From positions 1 to 20,439 of the IMG/VR virus record IMGVR_UViG_3300035698_003997: DNA of 20,439 bases; one strand, 5' to 3'. Of the stretch, positions 1 through 6,639 are shown piece by piece. The notes below the pieces were generated by a model. The model made no database searches and had not been told where the DNA came from. It worked only from the letters and a program-made list of their open reading frames with translations. The stretch comes from a virus. The translations under genes were made by a program, and so were the position numbers. The first letter of the stretch is position 1. Each line of letters starts with the position of its first letter.

Positions 1-370
1 AAAGGTCTTCGGTACACGAGACGGAGTAACAAGCGAAATCGAGGGTGTTGATATAGTAACCGAAGGAGATGTTACAGTCGGTAAATCGGTTGTTTCATCT
101 AGTGGAAGTATATTATGGGATGAAGTTGATACTGTTTCTTATGTATTCATTTTTGATGATCAGCTTGGTGAAGGAAATATTCACTATGCTCTTTCTAATG
201 GAGTAATGTATAAGAACGGTATCATAACTGTTGATGCATTCCCTATTACAGTAACATCTACAGGTATTATTAACTTCACAGGTGATCTAACAAAAATCGA
301 GATATATGATTCAGTATTATCACCTACCTATATTAAATTCGATTATGAAAATGAGATTAGGTTCTGGTAA
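1..370 (+). CDS. C-terminal part of an unidentified, possibly structural phage protein (5' truncated)
   Basis: An open frame runs from the window edge (first full codon at base 2) to TAA at 368-370, giving the last 122 residues of a longer protein. It is rich in beta-forming residues, Gly, Thr and Val, with no Cys and no membrane segment, as is common in tail, fibre or decoration proteins. Near the end, a stretch reading DLTKIEIYDSVLSP resembles the closing strand of LamG/concanavalin-type domains ('evrIYdrvLSp'), which suggests a carbohydrate-binding or adhesin-like fold; this is a weak resemblance. It lies 3 bases upstream of a DUF1353 gene and a holin-like gene, which fits a late structural/lysis module. 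The start and total length are outside the window. Existence as a coding frame is secure; function is not. Confidence 0.6.
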   Translation, partial: KVFGTRDGVTSEIEGVDIVTEGDVTVGKSVVSSSGSILWDEVDTVSYVFIFDDQLGEGNIHYALSNGVMYKNGIITVDAFPITVTSTGIINFTGDLTKIEIYDSVLSPTYIKFDYENEIRFW

Positions 371-373
371 ATT

Positions 374-772
374 ATGAGTAGTTTTACAAAACCATTTAAG
401 GTTATCGTTCATAACGTGCCTCTTAAGGATAAACCATTTGAAATTAATGAACGTTTTGAGTTCTACTCCGAAGAGAATAATGGTTATACCATATATATAC
501 CTAAAGGATATAGAACCGATTTCGCTACAGTACCTAGATTCCTATGGTCTCTAGTGCCCCCTGTTGGCCGCTGGAGCAAAGCTACTATTGTACATGATTG
601 GTTAATTGATAATCCAACCGAACACAACCTGGGTATCAACCAGATCAACACAGTGCTAAACGAGTCTATGAAGGAACTAGACGTCAGATGGAGATATAGA
701 CAGCTGATATTTAGATCAGTTGATACGTATTGGCGCTTACGATCATTAATTGGATTCAAATGGAATAAATAA
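374..772 (+). CDS. DUF1353 family phage protein
   Basis: A 132-residue protein with the central signature of DUF1353: PKGYRTDFATVP around residues 43-54, then a W-S-L-V-P-P segment and KATIVHDWLID near residues 68-78. The D-F-A-S/T-V-P and H-D-W-L elements are the family's most conserved parts. DUF1353 proteins are about this length and occur in many tailed phages near tail and lysis genes; their biochemical role is not established. The C-terminus is basic (W-R-L-R-S-L-I-G-F-K-W). The ATG at 374 lies 3 bases after the previous stop with only a weak ribosome binding site, so translational coupling to the upstream gene is likely. An overlapping antisense frame inside it is a shadow. Confidence 0.8.
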   Translation: MSSFTKPFKVIVHNVPLKDKPFEINERFEFYSEENNGYTIYIPKGYRTDFATVPRFLWSLVPPVGRWSKATIVHDWLIDNPTEHNLGINQINTVLNESMKELDVRWRYRQLIFRSVDTYWRLRSLIGFKWNK

Positions 773-776
773 GATT

Positions 777-1208
777 ATGTTTGGAATACCTATAGAAACT
801 ATTACTTTGCTTGCTTCAACCGCCTTCTCTTATTGGATGAAGATGAACGCTCAGAAGCAGGCAGACTTAATAGGGCTCTTAAAACAGAAACAAGAGATAA
901 ACACTAACGAAAGTAAGCTGATGGACCAGGCGGCACAGAGGAGCACTCCTTGGGTTCGTAAGTTCTTAGCGATATTTGTTATGTGTATTGCCTTTGGTGG
1001 CTTGTTAATTGCCCCATTCTTTGATATCCCAGTTGAATATATTAAAGAAATTCCAAAGAACAGTATCCTCTTTGGTTTAGTTGAATGGGGTAAAGGATAT
1101 CAGATTATTTCATCTGATGGCTTTATGATTCCACCTTACGTACGCCATACAGTAATGGCTATCACTGGATTCTTCTTTGGACCAGGTTTCACTAAGGTTA
1201 AGTTCTAA
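777..1208 (+). CDS. Holin-like small membrane protein (3-TM, GTA-holin type, probable)
   Basis: I use the ATG at 777 (143 residues), 4 bases after the preceding stop. An in-frame TTG at 750 would lie inside the DUF1353 gene and is less likely. The chain has a hydrophobic N-terminal segment (about residues 3-19), a polar linker rich in K and Q, a strong central membrane segment (about 62-82, FLAIFVMCIAFGG...), and a final hydrophobic stretch with G-F-F-F-G-P-G (about 126-138). Three short membrane segments around a charged linker, a W-V-R-K element just before the middle segment and a Gly-rich C-terminus fit the 3-TM holins (GTA_holin_3TM type) that perforate the inner membrane at lysis. Its place beside a DUF1353 gene supports this. 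No endolysin is visible in the window, so lysis function is inferred. Its stop overlaps that of the convergent gene by 4 bases. Confidence 0.55.
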   Translation: MFGIPIETITLLASTAFSYWMKMNAQKQADLIGLLKQKQEINTNESKLMDQAAQRSTPWVRKFLAIFVMCIAFGGLLIAPFFDIPVEYIKEIPKNSILFGLVEWGKGYQIISSDGFMIPPYVRHTVMAITGFFFGPGFTKVKF

Positions 1209-1495
1209 ATAGAAGCACCTTCGAAGTGATCACACATTCCTTGAGGTGAAACTCTATTTTCATTTGCCCATTTATCCCATACTTCATATGAATCCCTTTC
1301 AATTTCTTCAATGGTATAATCCATATTAGTATGATGACATGAACACTCACCTAAAAACACGCTTCCACAAGGAGGCCTAGGTTTAGTTTCATCTGTACAA
1401 AAGTAATCATTCATATCGTCATGCTCTTGTAAAACAAAGCAATTAATACAATTAGAACAGACTATAGGGTTGTATGGTTCTCTATAATTTTTCAT
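1205..1495 (-). CDS. Small cysteine-rich protein, function unknown
   Basis: A 96-residue minus-strand protein. I do not recognise the family. Its N-terminal half holds spaced cysteines (C-S-N-C-I-N-C near residues 13-19, C at about 33, 43, 51, then C-H-H around 53-55) and a late C-D-H (about 88-90), so a zinc-binding fold is plausible. The C-terminal half is acidic and aromatic (E-I-E-R-D-S-Y-E-V-W-D-K-W). There is no signal peptide or membrane segment. It starts 4 bases inside the end of the upstream lipoprotein gene (overlapping start/stop), so the two are translated together. Its stop overlaps the convergent holin-like gene by 4 bases. Clean overlaps on both sides support a real gene; the role is open, host takeover or an accessory function being possible. 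Confidence 0.55.
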   Translation of the reverse strand: MKNYREPYNPIVCSNCINCFVLQEHDDMNDYFCTDETKPRPPCGSVFLGECSCHHTNMDYTIEEIERDSYEVWDKWANENRVSPQGMCDHFEGASI

Positions 1496-1731
1496 TTGCA
1501 GTCACATTCAGGACTATGGATTACACCAGGCCAAACATCTTTACCAGTAAAGTAAATCCACTGATGTCCATCTTTATTAAAATACTTAAAATCAATCTCC
1601 AACGTTTCACGGGCATTCTTCCTTGCACTTGATTGGGAAGGGCCCTGTTTATTAGTATAAGAGCATCCAATGATAGCACAGGATATAATAACAATTGATA
1701 AAGCTGATAGTACAGAAGTGGATATTCTCAT
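1492..1731 (-). CDS. Small predicted lipoprotein
   Basis: A 79-residue protein with a clear type II signal peptide: R at position 3, a hydrophobic core (VLSALSIVIISCAII, about 7-21) and a lipobox I-I-G-C with the lipidated Cys at residue 23. The mature part (about 57 residues) begins S-Y-T-N-K-Q and has an aromatic centre (HQWIYFTGKDVW) and a C-D-C-K end. The ribosome binding site AAGGAAA lies just upstream. It overlaps the Cys-rich gene at 1205-1495 by 4 bases. Phage lipoproteins of this size include Rz1-type outer spanins and superinfection-exclusion (Llp/Cor-like) proteins. It lacks the Pro-rich body of Rz1, and no inner-membrane spanin is adjacent, so I prefer an exclusion or unknown envelope role. 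The lipoprotein call is good; the function is not assigned. Confidence 0.7.
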   Translation of the reverse strand: MRISTSVLSALSIVIISCAIIGCSYTNKQGPSQSSARKNARETLEIDFKYFNKDGHQWIYFTGKDVWPGVIHSPECDCK

Positions 1732-1833
1732 AGTTTCCTTTATATTTCGGTTGAATTAGGCTTTTAAATCTAACAACTCAAATTTAATAATAAGCCAATT
1801 AATAATAGTACGTTTTTTTCTTAAACTTTTAAT

Positions 1834-1986
1834 TTAATATCCACCGGTCAGTTCAACAGATACGTTCGGGCCATCCTGATGTATCTTATAAGTTACACCT
1901 TCACGAACCAATTGAGCGAGATAGGTTGCCATTGCTTTAATTGAGTAATCTTGTTCAAGACTAAATTTAAGTTTTTGGTCGTTCAT
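1834..1986 (-). CDS. 50-residue small protein, function unknown
   Basis: Found by reading the minus strand upstream of the lipoprotein gene. ATG at 1986-1984 is preceded by GGAGAT at 7-base spacing, and the frame closes with TAA at 1836-1834. The product starts MNDQKLKFSLEQDYS and ends VSVELTGGY. It is soluble, mixed charge, probably a helix (residues 8-29, with A-M-A-T-Y-L-A-Q-L) followed by two strands. I recognise no family. The good ribosome binding site, lack of competing frames and position in the minus-strand accessory cluster support it as real. It lies divergent to the exonuclease gene, with an inverted repeat between the two starts that could regulate either. Confidence 0.55.
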   Translation of the reverse strand: MNDQKLKFSLEQDYSIKAMATYLAQLVREGVTYKIHQDGPNVSVELTGGY

Positions 1987-2009
1987 GTTGTATCTCCATT
2001 TGTTGAATG

Positions 2010-2026
2010 TGAGTAGAGTGTACTCA
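2010..2026. promoter_or_regulatory. Inverted repeat, possible operator between divergent genes
   Basis: TGAGTA and TACTCA form 6-base arms around a 5-base centre (GAGTG), between the minus-strand 50-residue gene (start 1986) and the plus-strand exonuclease gene (start 2079). A symmetric site in a divergent intergenic region could bind a dimeric repressor or form a short hairpin in the minus-strand leader. Six-base arms can arise by chance in AT-rich DNA, so this is only a candidate. Confidence 0.25.
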
Positions 2027-2066
2027 ATCGAATATCGTTTGTATATAAAAACTTTAATTTATTTTC

Positions 2067-2072
2067 TATAAT
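2067..2072 (+). promoter_or_regulatory. Possible -10 box (TATAAT) for the exonuclease gene
   Basis: A perfect TATAAT ends 6 bases before the ATG at 2079 (and directly abuts an in-frame GTG at 2073). If used, transcription would begin at or within a few bases of the ATG, giving a leaderless or near-leaderless mRNA; no Shine-Dalgarno is visible before this start. No good -35 hexamer sits at 16-18 bases; the nearest TTG-type element (TTGTAT, 2039-2044) is 22 bases away. A phage-modified polymerase could dispense with it. Moderate to low confidence. Confidence 0.35.
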
Positions 2073-2078
2073 GTGAAC

Positions 2079-2738
2079 ATGATCAAAAATGATAAAACTA
2101 AAGATATTAAGATAATGTATTTCGACCTTGAAACGGTGACGTTAGAGGATCCAGAAAATGCATGTACCTTCTGGCAGTTGTCAGGTACAATAGAGAAGAA
2201 TGGGATTGCCGTAGAGCATTTCAACTACTTTATTAATCCAGATCACACATGTGATTACAGCCCAGACACCCTCGCGTTCTGTGAAATTACAGAAGAGCAA
2301 ATCGAAAAGTGGCCTCATCACGAAGATGTGTATGAGCTCTTTATTGCATTACTCGACAGACATGTTGATAAGTTTGATAAGAATGATAAGCTTCATATTT
2401 GTGGCTTCAACAACATTAAGTTCGATAATGATAAGCTTCGCCAGTGGTTCTCATTGATGGATCAGATTAAAGAAAACAAATATGTAACGTTTGGTTCTTA
2501 TTTCTTGAATGATACTCTTGATGTGTTCCCATACCTATCTCTAGTCTTTATTAGATATAGAGGTCTATTCCCTAACTTCAGATTGCAGACCATCGCTGAA
2601 AAGCTGGCTGAAATGGGAGTTCTTGATAAAAAGTATCTTGTAAGTGAGAAATGGCATGATGCTGCATTTGATATCGAAGCAACACGAGATTTGTTACATT
2701 TTTGTATTAAAGCATTTTCTTTGAAAATATTTGAATAA
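2079..2738 (+). CDS. DEDDh-type 3'-5' exonuclease (DnaQ-like)
   Basis: A 219-residue protein from ATG 2079 (GTG 2073 adds two residues; ATG at 2115 would begin just before motif I). Exo I is Y-F-D-L-E-T (D16, E18). Exo II is in the G-F-N-N-I-K-F-D-N-D segment (near residues 105-114). Exo III reads W-H-D-A-A-F-D-I-E-A-T, with the H-x4-D spacing typical of the DEDDh branch (DnaQ/epsilon, RNase T). Length fits a single exonuclease domain. Likely activity is removal of 3' nucleotides from single-stranded or frayed DNA (or RNA) with two metal ions. It stands just upstream of a DNA polymerase that already has its own proofreading domain, so its job is probably not simple proofreading; repair, host DNA breakdown for nucleotides, or recombination end processing are options. 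No ribosome binding site is evident. Confidence 0.8.
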   Translation: MIKNDKTKDIKIMYFDLETVTLEDPENACTFWQLSGTIEKNGIAVEHFNYFINPDHTCDYSPDTLAFCEITEEQIEKWPHHEDVYELFIALLDRHVDKFDKNDKLHICGFNNIKFDNDKLRQWFSLMDQIKENKYVTFGSYFLNDTLDVFPYLSLVFIRYRGLFPNFRLQTIAEKLAEMGVLDKKYLVSEKWHDAAFDIEATRDLLHFCIKAFSLKIFE

Positions 2739-2758
2739 TTCAAAAAGTTATCTATAAT
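2731..2758 (+). promoter_or_regulatory. Sigma70-like promoter for the small basic protein gene
   Basis: TTGAAT (2731-2736), a 16-base spacer and TATAAT (2753-2758), followed about 50 bases later by AAAGGAG and the ATG at 2812. The -35 overlaps the last codons of the exonuclease gene. Together with the strong terminator at 3106-3135 this would make the 88-residue gene its own transcription unit. Match to the bacterial consensus is good at -10 and fair at -35; not tested. Confidence 0.5.
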
Positions 2759-2811
2759 AAATTTCTTAAGCAATACTAATGAGATTAACAAAATAACCAA
2801 AGGAGCCTAAT

Positions 2812-3078
2812 ATGGCAAACCCTAAGAACACAGTAATGCTCGGTCGCAAGATCGCAAAGCCTACCCTTCGTAAATTTAACGGTGGTGAAATCGTTAAAGC
2901 AAAAGCTAAAGGTGGACTTGGTCGCAACAAGAAATGGATTGTTGAAAACGATGGTCATGAGTCTGATGTCTGGACTAATACCCGCAAGCATTCCTATTAC
3001 CGTTGCCGACGTGGTGCCACAGTTGTAGCTTTCCGTTCTGACGAAATCTACAAAATCGGTCACCTGGCTGCAGCATAA
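2812..3078 (+). CDS. Small basic protein, function unknown (possible nucleic-acid binder)
   Basis: An 88-residue protein with a strong ribosome binding site (AAAGGAG) before the ATG. It is very basic: K and R are spread throughout, with a Gly/Lys-rich stretch (K-A-K-A-K-G-G-L-G-R-N-K-K, about 29-41) and R-C-R-R-G near residue 65. There is no membrane segment or signal. I do not recognise a named family. Basicity and size suggest binding to DNA, RNA or the ribosome. Codons lean toward forms with C in the third position, as in the uvsX and gp32 genes here, which points to high expression. It has its own promoter-like sequence and is closed by a strong terminator, so it is probably made in quantity and independently of its neighbours. 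Confidence 0.7.
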   Translation: MANPKNTVMLGRKIAKPTLRKFNGGEIVKAKAKGGLGRNKKWIVENDGHESDVWTNTRKHSYYRCRRGATVVAFRSDEIYKIGHLAAA

Positions 3079-3105
3079 TCATATAGCATTTAATAATGAA
3101 TTTGT

Positions 3106-3135
3106 AAAAGAGGTCTCAATTGAGACCTCTTTTTT
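3106..3135 (+). terminator. Rho-independent terminator after the small basic protein gene
   Basis: A perfect 30-base palindrome (arms 3106-3120 and 3121-3135) with GAGGTCTC at its core, flanked by A's on the left and a T run to 3135. In RNA it gives a stable GC-containing stem with a tight turn at TCAATTGA and a U tail. Its symmetry and flanking A/T runs mean it could also act on minus-strand transcripts. It separates the basic-protein unit from the DNA polymerase gene. Confidence 0.9.
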
Positions 3136-3161
3136 CTATATTACGATACGGAGGTTATTTA

Positions 3162-5846
3162 ATGTATAGTTATGTTCACTACAGGTGTGGCCGAAACGCA
3201 ACAGAGCCATGGAAAGGAGAAATCCTTTTAAGAACCTGGGATAATGATGGCAAGTCCATTATTAAAACGTTCCCTCATAAGTCAAAACTCTATCACGAAA
3301 ACGAACAAGGTGAATACACCAGTGTTTATGGTAACAGTTTAACGAAGAAGACATTTGACAACATCTTTGAAAAGAAACGTTGGAAAGATGATTATAATGT
3401 AAGAAAGACATATGGTGAATTTAATCCAGATATGGAATTCATCCAAGACACATACTATGGATACAACAAGGACCCAGAGTTCTTCGACACTAAACTTCGT
3501 ATCCAAGTAATCGATATTGAAACAGCTGTTCCACGCGGCGCAGGTCAAGAATCATTCGACTGTTCACTTACCCCTTATCCAATTACCCTAATTGGAATCT
3601 ACGACTCTCAAACTGATTGTAAATATATCTTTATGAATATCAGTGATGCTTGGTATGATAAGCCTAAAGAAGAATGGCCATGGAAAGATACTAAGAAAGT
3701 TAAGTACTTCATCTTTAAGGACAACTATGCTAAGATGTTGATTTCCTTCTTGCATTGGTGGAAGAACAATACACCAGACGTAGTTACAGGTTGGAACTCT
3801 AGATTGTTTGACTGGCCTTACGTTATTAATGAGTGTTATAAGCAGCTTGGTTTAGCGCCTGGTGGCGGTGACTTAGTAGCTGAATATCTTTCTCCAATGG
3901 GAGAACTAATTGAACGACAAGAAAGAACTGGGTTTGATGGTGAACATAAAGTTTATTATTTGATTGTTGGTGTAAACATCCTTGACTACAAAGAGCTTTA
4001 TAAAGAAGGCTATGGTGAAAAGTCATTACCAAACCATAAGCTTGAAACGGTATGTCAACACGAACTCAATATTGGTAAGACACCAAACCCTGAAACTTCA
4101 TTCCATGCCTTCTATACTAAGCATTGGGAATTGTTCGTAAGCTATCTCGAAACAGATATCCAACGTCCATGGGAACTTGAACAGAAGCTTAAGTTCATTG
4201 AGCTTGCTAAGACGGTAGCATATACCTCTTTGATTCCACTTGAAAAGGTACTTGTGACGACTCCAGTCGTAATTGGTGCATTGAATCAGCAAGTCAAAGA
4301 AGATGATCGCATCATGATTACTAATACTGGAATCGAAGATGTAGCTGAAGATTATGAAGGTGGTCACGTTATGGATCCTATTGCTGGTATTTATAATGAA
4401 GGTATTTTCTCTATTGACTTGAACTCTCTTTATCCAAACATTATCATTACGCTTAACCTTTCAAATGAAACTTACGTTGGTAAGATCACTGAAGAAGATG
4501 AAAGCTATGTAACGATCAATATCAATGGAACGATCAAACGACTTACTATTGTTCAGTTCAATCAGAAACTTAAGCCACGTGTAAATAGAGCAGCAAATGG
4601 AGCTCTATTCCTTAAGGCAACCGAAAAGGAAGGTGTAATTCCTAAGTTCCTTAAGAAAACGTATAATGCTCGTCGTGATACTAAAAACGAGATGCTTGCA
4701 ACATATCGTAAGATTGATGCACTTAAACAAGCCCTTAAGACATGTGAAGATAAGGACAAGAAAAAGCAGATCAGAGATGGAATTGAACTACTTGATTCTC
4801 AAGCTAAACAGCTTAATGCTAATCAGATGGCCTTCAAACTTCTTATGAACTCGCTATATGGCCTGTTCGCTTCACCTTATTCTCCTATCTACAATCTCGT
4901 TCTTGCTGAAGCTATTACGTTATGTGGGCAAGATATTATTAAGACTAGTGGTGAATATGTCAACGAGCTTGCAGTAGAAATGCTTGGTATTGATTATCCA
5001 GTGACTCTTTACTCTGATACTGACTCCGCTTATGTGAATGCAGAACCATTCCTTAAAGCTCAGTTTGGTGATAAACTCAAGTGGACTCGTGAATCTGTTC
5101 AAAAGTATTGTGATTATGTTGATGCTGCTATTGTTCCTAAGATTAATGAAAACTGTGCTCGTATCGTTAAAGATAACTATTGGTCTGATGATTCTCATAT
5201 TGAGTTCAAACGTGAAACTTTATGTTCACATGGTGCCTTTGTAGCTAAGAAGCGTAATTGCCTATTAGTTAGAGATGATGAAGGAACTCCATGTAAGAAA
5301 TGGAAGTACACTGGCTTAGATGTTAAGAAGAATGAGTATACCCAAGATACTAAGGATGCTATTTCAAATGTAATTGAAACGATGATCTTAGAGAACTGGG
5401 ATAACGCTCAATTCAGTTCAAATATCTATAAGCTATGGGAAGACTTCCAGACTCGCTCCCCTGAGTCCGTTGGTATCTATAAAGGATATAATACGTACAA
5501 AGAATACTATGGTGGCTTCAGGAGCGAACCTAGAACGTTAGCACACGTACGTGGACATCATTATCATAATGATATTATCAAACAGCGAAACATTGATATT
5601 GCTGAGTTACGCTTCCAAGAGAAGATGCAGTTCGTATACCTTAAGCCTACGCTTAATGAATATCAGATCGATGTAATTGCTTTTGACTTCGCTTGGCCTG
5701 AAGAATTCACTCCGATATTTGAAATTGACTATAAAGAAATGTTTAATCGTACTATAATTAAGCCTCTAGATAGATTCATTCAAATGAAGCACTATGTTGT
5801 GCCTAACGTTGAACAAAAAGAAGTGTTTGACATTAACGAGTTATAA
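3162..5846 (+). CDS. 43: Family B DNA polymerase (T4 gp43-like) with 3'-5' exonuclease
   Basis: Replicative DNA polymerase, 894 residues from ATG 3162 (T4 gp43 is 898). The ATG follows CGGAGG; an upstream TTG at 3120 lies inside the terminator and is rejected. Exonuclease motifs: D-I-E (D118, E120), N-S-R-L-F-D (D217) and L-E-T-D (D332). Polymerase motifs: A, D-L-N-S-L-Y-P (D419, SLYP 422-425); B, K-L-L-M-N-S-L-Y-G (from K559); C, Y-S-D-T-D-S (D619 and D621). All catalytic acids are present. The last residues, V-F-D-I-N-E-L, are a plausible clamp-binding tail. Motif A has N-S-L-Y-P-N where many relatives have x-S-L-Y-P-S. It would work with the clamp, gp32-like protein and helicase encoded later in the window. 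It heads the long plus-strand chain that includes the proposed base-modification genes. Confidence 0.97.
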   Translation: MYSYVHYRCGRNATEPWKGEILLRTWDNDGKSIIKTFPHKSKLYHENEQGEYTSVYGNSLTKKTFDNIFEKKRWKDDYNVRKTYGEFNPDMEFIQDTYYGYNKDPEFFDTKLRIQVIDIETAVPRGAGQESFDCSLTPYPITLIGIYDSQTDCKYIFMNISDAWYDKPKEEWPWKDTKKVKYFIFKDNYAKMLISFLHWWKNNTPDVVTGWNSRLFDWPYVINECYKQLGLAPGGGDLVAEYLSPMGELIERQERTGFDGEHKVYYLIVGVNILDYKELYKEGYGEKSLPNHKLETVCQHELNIGKTPNPETSFHAFYTKHWELFVSYLETDIQRPWELEQKLKFIELAKTVAYTSLIPLEKVLVTTPVVIGALNQQVKEDDRIMITNTGIEDVAEDYEGGHVMDPIAGIYNEGIFSIDLNSLYPNIIITLNLSNETYVGKITEEDESYVTININGTIKRLTIVQFNQKLKPRVNRAANGALFLKATEKEGVIPKFLKKTYNARRDTKNEMLATYRKIDALKQALKTCEDKDKKKQIRDGIELLDSQAKQLNANQMAFKLLMNSLYGLFASPYSPIYNLVLAEAITLCGQDIIKTSGEYVNELAVEMLGIDYPVTLYSDTDSAYVNAEPFLKAQFGDKLKWTRESVQKYCDYVDAAIVPKINENCARIVKDNYWSDDSHIEFKRETLCSHGAFVAKKRNCLLVRDDEGTPCKKWKYTGLDVKKNEYTQDTKDAISNVIETMILENWDNAQFSSNIYKLWEDFQTRSPESVGIYKGYNTYKEYYGGFRSEPRTLAHVRGHHYHNDIIKQRNIDIAELRFQEKMQFVYLKPTLNEYQIDVIAFDFAWPEEFTPIFEIDYKEMFNRTIIKPLDRFIQMKHYVVPNVEQKEVFDINEL

Positions 5847-5854
5847 GGAGTAAT

Positions 5855-6067
5855 ATGATAGGATATGTAATTAGTTATTTTGTTATAGGGATTATCTTTG
5901 GGTTGGCAACAACCTTTAATGTCTGGTCCCAATATATTAATGCAGACCCTATGTCTAAAGCAATGGCCCACATAGATGGATACGGATGGTGGCAAACTTA
6001 TGCCTTTATCTTTATTACAAGGTGTCTAGGGTGGCCTGTTTATTTAGTAATGAGGTTCATGGCCTAA
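5855..6067 (+). CDS. Small membrane protein, function unknown
   Basis: A 70-residue protein with a good ribosome binding site (AAGGAG) 8 bases after the polymerase gene. It has an N-terminal membrane segment (about residues 3-22, I-G-Y-V-I-S-Y-F-V-I-G-I-I-F-G) and a second one near the C-terminus (about 47-67, Y-A-F-I-F-I-T-R-C-L-G-W-P-V-Y-L-V). A short polar loop with a D-P-M-S-K and H-I-D-G-Y-G-W-W motif lies between them. I recognise no family; the pattern fits small phage inner-membrane proteins. Its stop shares one base with the start of the phosphatase gene (TAATG), so translation is coupled. Real gene likely; role unknown. Confidence 0.6.
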   Translation: MIGYVISYFVIGIIFGLATTFNVWSQYINADPMSKAMAHIDGYGWWQTYAFIFITRCLGWPVYLVMRFMA

Positions 6068-6639
6068 TGATTATATTCTGTAGACATTATAAGACACAAG
6101 CTAACGTTGATCATATTGTTCAGACTTATACTGACAATGGTATCCTTGATATGCCTAAGGAAGTTAAAGAAGCTTGGGACGAAAACATACCTCTCCAATT
6201 TGCTATGGATGAGGTATGGGTATCTCCACTAAAACGAACTCAACAGACTGCCGAAGCATTAGTAGGTAAATGGGATTACCTATCTCATTTTGTTACTGAG
6301 ACACCTTTGCGAGCCATTGAAGGTCAACCTGTAATCCTTGAGGATGATGATTTTCCAGACGATGATGAAACGATGCAAGACATTGAATATTCACGAGCTA
6401 ACGTGATTAAGTTCTGGGATGCTCTTGATAAAGATAAAGATATAATTGTCTTCTCACATGGTATCGTAATGAGGTTACTGTATTACCATGTAATGAATAT
6501 TCCGTTCCCTGATAACTTCCCTGACTCATTTAGGACGTACATAGCACCTATCTCTATGCTCGTCTTTGATAATCTTGATACTAAACCAACCTGTGAATTT
6601 ATTCATACAACTAAGGATCTAATCCAATATGAAAAGTAA
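6067..6639 (+). CDS. Histidine phosphatase superfamily protein
   Basis: A 190-residue protein from ATG 6067, which overlaps the previous stop by one base. A longer frame opening at 5986 runs through the neighbour and is rejected. Family marks: F-C-R-H-Y-K-T-Q-A-N (R6, phosphohistidine H7, T10, N13), V-S-P-L-K-R-T-Q-Q-T-A (R57), and F-S-H-G (H131). The canonical RHGET is RHYKT here, which still keeps the catalytic R-H pair. A D/E-rich insertion lies at about 92-106. Members hydrolyse phosphate esters of sugars, nucleotides or proteins through a phosphohistidine. Linked to sugar-activation genes, it may remove a sugar or nucleotide phosphate, for example arabinose-1,5-bisphosphate or a modified-base intermediate. 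The adjacent HAD protein is an equally good candidate, so I cannot choose the substrate. Confidence 0.85.
   Translation: MIIFCRHYKTQANVDHIVQTYTDNGILDMPKEVKEAWDENIPLQFAMDEVWVSPLKRTQQTAEALVGKWDYLSHFVTETPLRAIEGQPVILEDDDFPDDDETMQDIEYSRANVIKFWDALDKDKDIIVFSHGIVMRLLYYHVMNIPFPDNFPDSFRTYIAPISMLVFDNLDTKPTCEFIHTTKDLIQYEK

Noticed and set aside
750-776. TTG start for the holin-like gene
   Set aside because: It is inside the DUF1353 gene with no ribosome binding site; ATG 777 is four bases after the stop.
1492-1731. Rz1-type outer spanin
   Set aside because: No Pro-rich mature part and no overlapping inner-membrane spanin; kept only as a lipoprotein.
2048-2072. T4 middle promoter with MotA box before the exonuclease gene
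   Set aside because: The segment AACTTTAAT at about the right distance matches the MotA consensus poorly and the other TCTATAAT sites have no such box.
2785-3063. Minus-strand frame antisense to the small basic protein gene
   Set aside because: A shadow of a plus-strand gene with strong ribosome binding site, promoter-like sequence and terminator; no start signal of its own.
3120-3161. Longer start (TTG 3120) for the DNA polymerase
   Set aside because: It lies inside the terminator palindrome; ATG 3162 has CGGAGG upstream and gives a length matching gp43.
5986-6066. Upstream extension of the histidine phosphatase frame
   Set aside because: It runs through the small membrane protein gene in another frame; the RHxxT motif belongs at the N-terminus and ATG 6067 is in a TAATG overlap.
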